Position numbers and translations under genes: made by a program. Shown here piece by piece: positions 7,907 through 15,663 of a stretch of DNA of 18,261 nucleotides; positions within the stretch are counted from its first letter, which is position 1; every line of letters begins with the position of its first letter. The notes below the pieces were generated by a model, which was not told the origin of the DNA, made no database searches, and saw only the letters and a program-made list of their open reading frames with translations. Source of the stretch: Clostridia bacterium (GTDB taxonomy: Bacteria > UBA6262 > WVXT01); NCBI GenBank assembly GCA_030671905.1, contig DAOVHK010000016.1, positions 1 through 18,261 of the forward strand. The letters are read 5' to 3'.

Positions 7907-7943
7907 CTGTCCTGATGTATCGGGATGGTCGCCCGAAGGCGGG
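7904..7943 (+). repeat. Family B short palindromic repeat, copy 2 (panC-nadA junction)
   Basis: This is a second 40-base unit starting exactly on a stop codon, the TAG of panC. It shares TAGCTGTCC and GATGGTCGCCC with the copy at 2791-2830. The central palindrome here is TCCTGAT..ATCGGGA, with one U-G wobble where the first copy has a C-A mismatch. A small CGCC-CGAA-GGCG hairpin follows at its right end, just ahead of the likely nadA start. Confidence 0.65.
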
Positions 7944-7946
7944 AAA

Positions 7947-8873
7947 GTGGAAAGTAGAGAAGAAATCCTAAAAGAAATTGAAGAGTTGAAACATAGGCGA
8001 AATGCCATCATTCTCGCTCATAATTATCAAATAGGAGAGATTCAGGATATTGCTGATTTAGTTGGCGATTCTCTGGAATTGAGCCGGAAAGCAGCTGCCA
8101 CTGACGCAGACACTATAGTTTTTTGTGGTGTTTTGTTTATGGCTGAAACCGCAGCCATTCTTTCGCCAGAAAAGAATGTTCTTCTCCCTGATTTGAAGGC
8201 GGGATGTCCCCTCGCTGATATGATTTCCCGAGAAACGCTGAAGATGTTAAGAGAGGACCATCCTCAAGCGCCGGTGGTCACTTATGTCAACTCTTCAGCA
8301 GAAGTTAAGGCAGAAAGTGATATCTGTTGCACTTCAGCCAATGCAGTTAAAGTGGTCAATTCTCTTCCTCAAGAAAAGATTATTTTTGTCCCTGATAGAA
8401 ATCTGGGGCACTGGGTAGCTCGCTCGACTGATAAAGAGTTAATCTTATGGGAGGGGTTTTGTCCTACCCATGAGGTATTGAGAAAGGAAGATGTCCTGAA
8501 AGTAAAGAAGGCTCATCCACAGGCAAAGTTTGTTGCTCATCCCGAATGTCTGGAGGAAGTATTAGATTTGGCTGACCAGGTTGCCTCTACCAGTGGAATA
8601 CTAAGTTTTGCCCGGGAAACTTCTGCTAAAGAATTAATAATAGGCACGGAAAACGGTATGTTATACCGTTTGAGAAAGGAGAACCCGGATAAAAAATTCT
8701 ATCCTGCCAGCGAGAAGATGGTATGCCCTAATATGAAATACCACACTTTAGAGAAAGTTCGTGACTCCCTCAAGGAGATGGTTCATCTTATTAAAGTCCC
8801 TGAAGAAATTAGAGCCGAGGCTTACGAGAGCATAAACAGGATGTTAGAGCTGAAGGTTGGCAGTAAGGATTGA
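7947..8873 (+). CDS. nadA: Quinolinate synthase
   Basis: NadA condenses iminoaspartate (from NadB) with dihydroxyacetone phosphate to quinolinate, using a [4Fe-4S] cluster. Three cysteines with the family's characteristic spacing are present: KAGCPLAD (C87 from this start), GFCPTH (C172) and MVCPNMK (C260). ILAHNYQ near the N-terminus, FCGVLFMAETAA and VAHPEC are also typical. The frame is open from ATG 7890 inside panC, but that start would add 19 residues encoded largely by a palindromic repeat. GTG 7947, with GAAGG seven bases upstream, gives a normal N-terminus and 308 residues. It is paired with nadB; nadC is not in view. Confidence 0.95.
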   Translation: MESREEILKEIEELKHRRNAIILAHNYQIGEIQDIADLVGDSLELSRKAAATDADTIVFCGVLFMAETAAILSPEKNVLLPDLKAGCPLADMISRETLKMLREDHPQAPVVTYVNSSAEVKAESDICCTSANAVKVVNSLPQEKIIFVPDRNLGHWVARSTDKELILWEGFCPTHEVLRKEDVLKVKKAHPQAKFVAHPECLEEVLDLADQVASTSGILSFARETSAKELIIGTENGMLYRLRKENPDKKFYPASEKMVCPNMKYHTLEKVRDSLKEMVHLIKVPEEIRAEAYESINRMLELKVGSKD

Positions 8874-8908
8874 GAATGTAGCTGGAGAGCGAAGCTCTTA
8901 TTAGAAAA

Positions 8909-8964
8909 GGAGTAGCGAAGCAGAGCTTCGCAATTATGACGTCCCGATTAATCGGGACTACTCC
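8909..8964 (+). repeat. Family A palindromic element, copy 2 (nadA-nadB junction)
   Basis: GGAGTAG (8909-8915) pairs exactly with CTACTCC (8958-8964). They enclose GCGAAGC/GCTTCGC (8915-8921 with 8925-8931) and the perfect 18-base palindrome GTCCCGATTAATCGGGAC (8941-8958). The layout repeats copy 1 at 60-129. The first hairpin differs by one compensatory change, an A-T pair there and a G-C pair here. CTCCT (8961-8965) can alternatively pair with AGGAG (8971-8975), the nadB Shine-Dalgarno. Just upstream, TAGCTG at 8878 leads into another small hairpin, AGAGC/GCTCT (8886-8898), resembling the left end of family B. The 106-bp nadA-nadB gap is thus almost entirely such elements. Confidence 0.7.
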
Positions 8965-8979
8965 TATTAGAGGAGAATT

Positions 8980-10560
8980 GTGGAAGTAAAGACCGATTTT
9001 TTAGTGATAGGAAGCGGTGTAGCCGGCTTGAGTTTTGCCCTTAAAGTTGCCGCATGGGGAAAAGTGACAGTGGTAACTAAAAGGGAAATTGAGGAGTCAA
9101 ACACAAAGTATGCTCAAGGAGGAATAGCTTCGGTCTGGAGTCAAGAGGACTCATTTGATGCGCACATTCAGGATACTCTGGTTGCCGGGGATGGACTTTG
9201 CCATCCTGATGTAGTGGAGACGGTGGTCAAAAATGGCCCGGATAGAATTAGAGATTTAGCTAATTGGGGAGCAAATTTTACTTTATGGGAGAAAGATAAA
9301 ACAAAATATGACCTTGCTCGTGAAGGTGGTCATTCCAAAAGAAGAATAATTCATACTGCTGACCTGACTGGAGAAGAAGTAGAAAAGACCCTGGCTAAGC
9401 GAGTTAAAAAAAATAGTAACATAACCATATACGAAAACCAGATTGCAGTAAACCTTATTGTGAGAGAAGGGGAGTGCTGGGGAGCTTATGTGCTGGATGT
9501 TAAGAAAAAGGTAGTCCATACTTTCCTGGCTAAGGTTACTCTTCTTGCCACTGGTGGTGCAGGAAAGGTCTACCTATACACCAGTAATTCAGATGTAGCC
9601 ACAGGAGATGGAATAGCCATGGCTTACAGGGCAGGCGCTAAGATTGGGAACATGGAATTTATGCAATTTCATCCCACCTGTCTCTACCATCCAGAAGCGA
9701 AGTCTTTCCTCATTTCAGAGGCTGTGAGGGGAGAAGGGGGAATTTTGAGATTGAAAGATGGTAAGCCTTTTATGCACCAGTATCACCCACAGAAGGAACT
9801 TGCTCCCCGTGATATAGTTGCCCGTGCAATCGACCATGAAATGAAACAGAGGGGAGATGATTGTGTCTTTCTGGATATAACTCATAAAAGCCCGGAATTC
9901 GTAAAGAAGAAGTTCCCCAATATTTACAAGAAATGCCGCTCCTTCGGTTTCGATATGGCCAAGGAACCGCTTCCCGTAGTTCCTGCGGCACATTACATTT
10001 GTGGTGGGGTTTTGACGGGTACTGATGGCCGGACCAGTCTCAAAAGACTCTATGCTGTGGGAGAAGTCACCTGTAGTGGTTTACATGGCGCTAATCGCTT
10101 GGCTTCCAATTCGCTTTTGGAGGCGTTGGTCTTTGCTGAGAGAGCTAGTCAGCATGCAAAATATGCGGCCGAAGAAGAAATCTCTTTCCCCACAATTTCT
10201 TCATGGAAAATAGGACATGCTGTGGACAGCCATGAAGCTGTAATGGTAAGCCATAACTGGGACGAAATCAGAAGGCTAATGTGGAATTATGTGGGGATAG
10301 TTCGGTCGAACAAGCGCCTGGCGCGGGCTAAGCGCAGTATTGAACTTCTGCAGAAGGAAATCCAGAAGTATTATTGGGATTTTATTATTACTAGTGACCT
10401 GATTGAGCTACGCAATATTGCAATGGTGGGACAGTTAATTATTAACTCTGCTATTAAGCGCAGAGAGAGTCGTGGGCTTCACTATAACCTCGATTACCCA
10501 TCAAAGGATGACCCCCATTGGCAAAAGGATACAATTATTCAACAGAAGACACTTAAATAG
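8980..10560 (+). CDS. nadB: L-aspartate oxidase
   Basis: NadB is an FAD enzyme that oxidises L-aspartate to iminoaspartate, handed to NadA. The 526-residue protein starts with the Rossmann FAD loop IGSGVAGLS (from residue 10) and continues with SNTKYAQGGIASV. EGGHSKRRIIHTADLTG follows, then ATGGAGKVY and the catalytic-domain MQFHPTCLYHP. The second FAD contact region includes GLHGANRLASNSLLEALVFA. CGGVLTGTDGRTS is the characteristic family segment separating it from succinate dehydrogenase flavoproteins. A GTG start at 8980 follows AGGAG (8971-8975) by four bases. That Shine-Dalgarno can be masked by the preceding palindromic element. It is the last gene of the biosynthetic run. Confidence 0.96.
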   Translation: MEVKTDFLVIGSGVAGLSFALKVAAWGKVTVVTKREIEESNTKYAQGGIASVWSQEDSFDAHIQDTLVAGDGLCHPDVVETVVKNGPDRIRDLANWGANFTLWEKDKTKYDLAREGGHSKRRIIHTADLTGEEVEKTLAKRVKKNSNITIYENQIAVNLIVREGECWGAYVLDVKKKVVHTFLAKVTLLATGGAGKVYLYTSNSDVATGDGIAMAYRAGAKIGNMEFMQFHPTCLYHPEAKSFLISEAVRGEGGILRLKDGKPFMHQYHPQKELAPRDIVARAIDHEMKQRGDDCVFLDITHKSPEFVKKKFPNIYKKCRSFGFDMAKEPLPVVPAAHYICGGVLTGTDGRTSLKRLYAVGEVTCSGLHGANRLASNSLLEALVFAERASQHAKYAAEEEISFPTISSWKIGHAVDSHEAVMVSHNWDEIRRLMWNYVGIVRSNKRLARAKRSIELLQKEIQKYYWDFIITSDLIELRNIAMVGQLIINSAIKRRESRGLHYNLDYPSKDDPHWQKDTIIQQKTLK

Positions 10561-10665
10561 CAGATTTCCCGGACTGCTCGCCAAATTCCTTCCCAGAAAA
10601 TTTTGAAAACTACCATTTCCCCTTATAGATCTTTCCCTGGGGCTTTTCAGGGTCTTGAGTTTGGC

Positions 10666-10695
10666 TTGACTTCGTGAAATGAAATTTGATATATT
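10666..10695 (+). promoter_or_regulatory. Sigma70-type promoter for uvrA
   Basis: TTGACT (10666-10671) and TATATT (10690-10695) are separated by 18 bases, close to consensus, with transcription expected near 10702. AAAAGG (10713-10718) then precedes the uvrA start by six to nine bases. The 164-bp nadB-uvrA gap contains no obvious LexA operator and no clear terminator. A weak CCCTG/CAGGG hairpin at 10635-10652 has no T-tract. Confidence 0.6.
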
Positions 10696-10724
10696 TTTAT
10701 CGATAGAGAAAGAAAAGGTAGAGA

Positions 10725-13550
10725 ATGATGACACAGGACAAAATTACTATCAAAGGTGCCAGAGAGCACAACTTAAAAAATATAAATCTGGAGATTCCCC
10801 GCAATAAACTTGTGGTCATAACCGGTCTCTCCGGTTCGGGAAAGTCTTCTCTCGCTTTCGATACCATCTATGCCGAAGGGCAGAGGAGATACGTGGAATC
10901 ACTTTCTGCTTATGCTCGCCAGTTTCTGGGTCAGATGCAGAAGCCAGATGTTGACCAGATCATAGGTCTCTCTCCTGCTGTAGCCATCCAGCAGAAAGGT
11001 ATCAGTCGAAACCCCCGCTCTACCGTGGGGACGCTAACTGAAATTTATGATTATCTGAGACTTTTATTTGCCAGGGTTGGTCATCCGCATTGTCCTAAAT
11101 GTGGAAGGGAAATCCTTCCCCAGACTTCTCAACAGATAGTGGAACAGGTTTTGAACTTGCCTGAAGGTTCTAGGATTCAGGTGTTAGCACCACTGGTAAG
11201 GGGAAGAAAGGGAGTTTATAGAGAGCTCTTCCAGAGGGTTCGCCAGGAAGGATACGTCAGGGTAAGAGTTGATGGGAAAATTTACGGACTGGAAGAGGAG
11301 ATTAGATTAGACAAGAACAAGAAGCATAATATTGAAGTGGTTGTTGACCGCCTGGTGATTCGGCCCGAAGTGAAAACGAGACTTACCGACTCTATTGAAA
11401 CCGCCTTAAAGCTTGCTCAGGGAATGGTTCTAATAGATACTACCGGAAAGCGCTCTTCTCTTTTTAGTATCCACAACGCTTGTCCTCATTGCGGTATAAG
11501 CATGGGTGAAATATCTCCCCGTAGTTTCTCTTTTAATTCTCCCTATGGTGCCTGTTCTAGTTGTTCTGGGCTGGGAACGAAGATTGAAATAGAGCCTGAC
11601 CTGGTTGTGCCTGATAAGAGCCTTTCTGTAAATGAAGGAGCATTGCTTCCCTGGAGCAGTCCCATTACTACACGGCGCCACCGCTGGAAATGGGCTGCTC
11701 GAAGCTATTACTATGAAATGCTTGAAGATGTTAGTGATTATTATGGTTTCAGTCTGGACACACCTTTTAAAAAGCTCCCCGAAAAGTATCAAAATATACT
11801 ACTTTACAGTTCTCCAGATGAAATCTATGAGTCAGGAGAGCCTTTTGAAGGGGTGATTACACAGCTTGAGAGGCGTTACCACCGCACCGAGTCTGATTTT
11901 GTGCGAGAAGAGATTTTTAATAAGTATATGACTACAAGAGTCTGTCCAGATTGTCAGGGCAAAAGGCTTAAAAAGGAGAGTTTGGCTGTTGCCATCCAGG
12001 AGAAGTCTATTGCAGATATAGCTGCGTTTTCCATCAAAGAGGCCCAAGGATTTTTCAACAAGATTTCTCTTTCCCCGACTGAGGCACTTATTGGACGGGA
12101 AGTACTGAAAGAGATTAAAAAGAGACTCTCCTTTCTTATCAATGTAGGATTAGACTACATTACCATTGACCGACCGGCAGCTACTTTAGCTGGTGGAGAG
12201 GCGGAAAGAATTCACCTGGCAACCCAGATTGGGTCATCCCTGGTGGGGGTAATTTATATCCTCGATGAGCCCACTATTGGTTTACACCCGCGTGATGTAT
12301 CCAGATTAATCTCCACTCTGGAGGATTTGAGGGATTTAGCCAATACGGTTCTGGTTGTGGAGCATGACCCAGCCACAATCCATGCTGCTGACCACATCAT
12401 AGATTTGGGTCCGGGAGCAGGTGAAAAAGGAGGGAGGGTTGTGGTTAGTGGTTCGCTATCCAAAATAATAGCTAACCCCGAATCTTTGACTGGTGCGTAT
12501 ATTTCAGGTAAACTGAAAGTACCCCTGCCTGCAAAGAGAAGAAGTGTAGACTTTAAAAGGGTTCTGGAAATAAAGGGCGCAGCCCAGTTCAATTTAAAAA
12601 ATATCAATGTAAAAATTCCCTTGGGAACTTTTGTCTGCATTACCGGCGTTTCCGGCTCGGGTAAGAGCACACTGGTTCAGGAAATCCTGTATAAAGCACT
12701 GGCACAGAAAATATACCACTCCAAAGAGAAACCCGGGAAACACAAAGAGCTCTTAGGCATAGGAAACATTGATAAGGTAATCAATATTGACCAATCGCCA
12801 ATCGGTCGAACGCCCCGTTCTAATCCAGCCACTTATACAGACCTATTTACTCCTATCCGCCAGCTTTTCTCTCTGCTTCCTGAGGCGAAGATTCGAGGCT
12901 ACAAGCCAGGAAGGTTCAGTTTTAATGTCAGGGGAGGAAGATGTGAAGCTTGCTCGGGTGAGGGATTAATTAAAATAGAGATGCAGTTCCTCCCTGATGT
13001 TTACGTTCCCTGTGAAGTGTGTAAGGAGAAAAGGTTCAATCAGGAAACTCTCCAAGTCAAATATAAAGGTAAAAATATTGCAGATATCCTATCAATGAGC
13101 GTGGAAGAAGCCCTGAAATTTTTTAAGAATATACCCAGGATTAGAGAGAAACTCCAGACTCTATCCGATGTGGGACTCGACTATATAAAGATGGGACAAT
13201 CGGCGACCACTCTCTCGGGCGGAGAGGCTCAGAGGGTGAAGCTGTCCAAGGAGCTTTCCAAGAGGAGTACCGGAAGGACACTATATCTATTAGATGAACC
13301 CACTACAGGGTTACATTTTGCGGACATAGAGAAATTGCTGAGCGTCCTGCATCGCCTGGTAGATAAGGGGAACACAGCTCTGGTTATCGAACATAATCTG
13401 GATGTAGTCAAAACTGCGGACTATATTATTGACCTGGGTCCCGAAGGCGGGGAGCAAGGTGGTGAGGTGGTGGCAATAGGCTCTCCGGAAGAACTTTGCC
13501 AGTCTAAAAAATCGTATACAGGAAGATACTTAAAAAAATTCCTTCTTTAA
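10725..13550 (+). CDS. uvrA: Excinuclease ABC subunit A
   Basis: UvrA is the damage-sensing ATPase of nucleotide excision repair and loads UvrB on lesions. The 941-residue protein has the tandem ABC layout. The first Walker A is GLSGSGKSS near residue 34, zinc ligands CPKC and CPHC lie near 123 and 252, and a signature LAGGEAERIHLATQIG starts near 488 with Walker B ILDEPTIGLHP. The second half has GVSGSGKSTL near 641, the zinc knuckle CEACSGEG..CEVC near 739, LSGGEAQRVKL near 829 and LLDEPTTGLHF near 855. The first signature reads LAGGEAE rather than the usual LSGGEAQ. Tandem ATG codons at 10725 and 10728 are both usable. It has its own promoter and overlaps the convergent transporter gene by four bases. 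Confidence 0.98.
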   Translation: MMTQDKITIKGAREHNLKNINLEIPRNKLVVITGLSGSGKSSLAFDTIYAEGQRRYVESLSAYARQFLGQMQKPDVDQIIGLSPAVAIQQKGISRNPRSTVGTLTEIYDYLRLLFARVGHPHCPKCGREILPQTSQQIVEQVLNLPEGSRIQVLAPLVRGRKGVYRELFQRVRQEGYVRVRVDGKIYGLEEEIRLDKNKKHNIEVVVDRLVIRPEVKTRLTDSIETALKLAQGMVLIDTTGKRSSLFSIHNACPHCGISMGEISPRSFSFNSPYGACSSCSGLGTKIEIEPDLVVPDKSLSVNEGALLPWSSPITTRRHRWKWAARSYYYEMLEDVSDYYGFSLDTPFKKLPEKYQNILLYSSPDEIYESGEPFEGVITQLERRYHRTESDFVREEIFNKYMTTRVCPDCQGKRLKKESLAVAIQEKSIADIAAFSIKEAQGFFNKISLSPTEALIGREVLKEIKKRLSFLINVGLDYITIDRPAATLAGGEAERIHLATQIGSSLVGVIYILDEPTIGLHPRDVSRLISTLEDLRDLANTVLVVEHDPATIHAADHIIDLGPGAGEKGGRVVVSGSLSKIIANPESLTGAYISGKLKVPLPAKRRSVDFKRVLEIKGAAQFNLKNINVKIPLGTFVCITGVSGSGKSTLVQEILYKALAQKIYHSKEKPGKHKELLGIGNIDKVINIDQSPIGRTPRSNPATYTDLFTPIRQLFSLLPEAKIRGYKPGRFSFNVRGGRCEACSGEGLIKIEMQFLPDVYVPCEVCKEKRFNQETLQVKYKGKNIADILSMSVEEALKFFKNIPRIREKLQTLSDVGLDYIKMGQSATTLSGGEAQRVKLSKELSKRSTGRTLYLLDEPTTGLHFADIEKLLSVLHRLVDKGNTALVIEHNLDVVKTADYIIDLGPEGGEQGGEVVAIGSPEELCQSKKSYTGRYLKKFLL

Positions 13551-14098
13551 AATAAAAAGAAAGATATACCCGTTAATATAAATACAGTTCCCGCAATTTT
13601 TGTTACTACCTTTTTATCCACTTTATTAGAAACGAACCTACCTAAATAGATTGCCATGACAGATAACAGAGTTAACGCTATCATAGCTCCAATTAGGACC
13701 ATTAGAGCGTTGTATTTAGTGGCGAATATTCCTGAAGCAATTTGTGTCTTATCGCCCCATTCTGTTATAAAAATCAATACAAACCCTGAAAGAAACGAAT
13801 TTCTGGAATATAATCTGCTTTCGCCCTTTACTTCTTTGTCTCTTAGTATCAACACACCAAAAATTATGAAAATGATTCCTGAAAATATTTTTAACAAACG
13901 GATGGGCACAATATTTATAATCCACGAACCTATTAACACTGCAACTCCATCTACTATCAAAAAAGCAAGCATAGCACCGAGTAATAGGTGTAGATGTTTT
14001 TTTGTTTTTGAAGATAAAAGAAAAATGGATAACTGAGTCTTGTCCCCGAATTCCGCTAAACCTATCATAATTAATGGAATTAATACATCTGCTATCAT
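13547..14098 (-). CDS. GDT1/TMEM165 family (UPF0016) divalent cation transporter, likely Mn2+ exporter
   Basis: The 183-residue, highly hydrophobic protein contains two copies of the family-defining E-x-G-D-K-T motif: EFGDKT at residues 16-21 and EWGDKT at 113-118. Each lies in the first transmembrane helix of one half, giving the pseudo-symmetric six-helix architecture of this family. Characterised bacterial and eukaryotic members export Mn2+ or exchange Ca2+/Mn2+ for protons, so an efflux role at the inner membrane is the reasonable inference; the substrate is not shown by sequence. A short charged linker near residues 86-100 joins the halves. ATG 14098 has only a distant GGAG 16 bases upstream, so initiation may be weak. 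Its 3' end overlaps the uvrA stop by four bases on the opposite strand. Confidence 0.9.
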   Translation of the reverse strand: MIADVLIPLIMIGLAEFGDKTQLSIFLLSSKTKKHLHLLLGAMLAFLIVDGVAVLIGSWIINIVPIRLLKIFSGIIFIIFGVLILRDKEVKGESRLYSRNSFLSGFVLIFITEWGDKTQIASGIFATKYNALMVLIGAMIALTLLSVMAIYLGRFVSNKVDKKVVTKIAGTVFILTGISFFLF

Positions 14099-14221
14099 TT
14101 TCAGGTACTTATTTCTCCGTGTTTATCTTTTGAACTCTTGACTTTTCTTAACAAAGAGTCACTTCCCGAATAATTCCAAATACCGACTCAGCAATCTCGC
14201 ACAACTTCTTACATGTCTGAT

Positions 14222-14240
14222 ATCCCGAAAAAGCAGGGAT
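14222..14240 (-). repeat. Small hairpin downstream of a glycosyltransferase-like gene
   Basis: ATCCC (14222-14226) and GGGAT (14236-14240) pair around a 9-base loop in the 156-bp gap between the two minus-strand genes. On the minus strand it follows the upstream gene's stop by 14 bases, after a TAGCTTCGCC stretch that recalls the palindromic elements elsewhere. No T-tract follows, so an intrinsic terminator is doubtful. The rest of the gap shows nothing recognisable. Confidence 0.35.
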
Positions 14241-14254
14241 TAAGGCGAAGCTAG

Positions 14255-15604
14255 TTAGCCCGCTTTAGCCGAAGTTCTTAGAGACCGACGATATGAAGCC
14301 ATTAAATAGACGAAAAAAACAATCAAGCCCATTACAAGACTTTCAATAGGTACTTTATGTCTAGCATTTTCACCGAATGTGATCATTGAACTGACTACAG
14401 ATGTATAGGCAATAATTGAGAAAATAACAGCCATATCTGATTTCCACAGCAGATCCCTTATTCGGCGACTGATAACCAGTAGAAGCATGAAAGAAAAATA
14501 GACAGCTATGAGTAAGAGATAGACAAATGAATAGAGATATACCCACCATATTTCTCTGCCGGAAAAGAATCTTCCCAGGCTGTATCCCTGATGATATGGC
14601 GCCGGAAACCAAAATAATATGAACGATTGGATAACACTCTTACCATAGGATACAGGGTTAGCGATGAATAATGCGATTGACATTTTAGTAAGTTTTTTGG
14701 ACAGCTCGGCGTGGGACAAGCCACTACTGGCAAGCATTTTTTCCCTCGCCCGCCAAATTGTACCTGCAGAAGTGCCGGTCGTAGCGATCTTCTTATCTCG
14801 TTCCTGTATATAGATATCAGCAATAATTTTGTATTCCTCAGGCGCCTTCTCAATAAACTTTCCTGAATGCTGGGTAAGGTAATATCCGGTTAATGTAGAA
14901 AGTGTAAAGTGACCAAATCTATTATAATTCACATAACTCCATCCAACGATGAGGATAAGAAAAGGGAGTAAGATGCTTGATGCGGGTAAAAGAATGTTAT
15001 TAATATGCAACCGCCTACATCGGGGGTATTGTGCATATATAACTACTAACAGCAAAGCGATGGGCAATAATTGAAATAAAGGTTTTGTCAATCCGACTAA
15101 ACAACTGGTGGTTCCTACAAGAAAACAAGTAGACGGTCGCAACTTGTCACTGTGTACTACGCTGAACGCAAACAACACTGTCAAGCAAACAAAAAAAGTA
15201 GTCAACATCTCGGATAATATACTTGCCTCAAAGAAAAGAGTGCTTGGATTCAAGCTATGAACTAACCCGCTAATTACCCCCACTGCCGGCTTACCCGATA
15301 ATCTTGTGAATATCGAGTAAAGAAATACAGAAGTGGCAATTCCCAGCAGTGACTGTGCCAGGAAAATGGACCAACTATTTAACTTTAACAGAGCGATGAA
15401 AAGAGGGAAGATAGGTGTTCTGGCACCAGGGTCATTGGCAATATCAAAATTTGTCATCGCTTGGGCAAGGTTTAGATATCCCCCCGAGTCAGGCCATAAA
15501 ACCGGATGGTAAATCAGTAGAAATATTATTCGCACAAGAATAGCAACAAGTAATAAGAGCTGTAATTCCTTTCTTATATGGATTTCTCTAAAATACCGTT
15601 TCAT
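14255..15604 (-). CDS. Polytopic membrane glycosyltransferase-like protein (GT39/PMT/ArnT type)
   Basis: The predicted 449-residue protein has about ten hydrophobic helices. Its first periplasmic loop has the GT-C pattern WPDSGGYLNLAQ (D39 from this start) followed by GARTPIFPLFIALL and later NPSTLFFEASILSEML. This layout is typical of lipid-linked-sugar glycosyltransferases related to protein O-mannosyltransferases and ArnT. They move a sugar from a polyprenyl carrier to an acceptor on the outer face of the membrane. Donor and acceptor are unknown. The frame is open from GTG 15664, sharing one base with the TAG of the upstream gene, but ATG 15604 has GGAGAAG nine bases before it and starts a standard membrane-anchor N-terminus. 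Both readings are possible. It is translated from the same transcript as the gene upstream. Confidence 0.75.
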   Translation of the reverse strand: MKRYFREIHIRKELQLLLLVAILVRIIFLLIYHPVLWPDSGGYLNLAQAMTNFDIANDPGARTPIFPLFIALLKLNSWSIFLAQSLLGIATSVFLYSIFTRLSGKPAVGVISGLVHSLNPSTLFFEASILSEMLTTFFVCLTVLFAFSVVHSDKLRPSTCFLVGTTSCLVGLTKPLFQLLPIALLLVVIYAQYPRCRRLHINNILLPASSILLPFLILIVGWSYVNYNRFGHFTLSTLTGYYLTQHSGKFIEKAPEEYKIIADIYIQERDKKIATTGTSAGTIWRAREKMLASSGLSHAELSKKLTKMSIALFIANPVSYGKSVIQSFILFWFPAPYHQGYSLGRFFSGREIWWVYLYSFVYLLLIAVYFSFMLLLVISRRIRDLLWKSDMAVIFSIIAYTSVVSSMITFGENARHKVPIESLVMGLIVFFVYLMASYRRSLRTSAKAG

Positions 15605-15613
15605 CTTGCCAAT

Positions 15614-15620
15614 CTTCTCC
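15614..15620 (-). promoter_or_regulatory. Shine-Dalgarno choosing ATG 15604
   Basis: GGAGAAG on the minus strand lies nine bases before ATG 15604. It favours this start over the GTG at 15664, which would add 20 hydrophilic residues before the first membrane helix. Confidence 0.5.
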
Positions 15621-15663
15621 GAGGGAATTTCAGCTAACGTCTGCGTGTTTGCGAAGCCCGGCA

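Noticed and set aside
10635..10652. CCCTG/CAGGG hairpin as a terminator after nadB
   Set aside because: The stem is only five pairs with an eight-base loop and no T-tract.
10561..10724. LexA-type operator upstream of uvrA
   Set aside because: No CTGT-N8-ACAG or GAAC-N4-GTTC style palindrome was found in the gap.
12254..12670. 138-codon minus-strand open frame inside uvrA
   Set aside because: It is a shadow of the uvrA coding strand with no family features or ribosome site.
13656..14036. 126-codon plus-strand open frame
   Set aside because: It lies wholly antisense to the transporter gene, whose two EGDKT motifs show the minus strand is coding.
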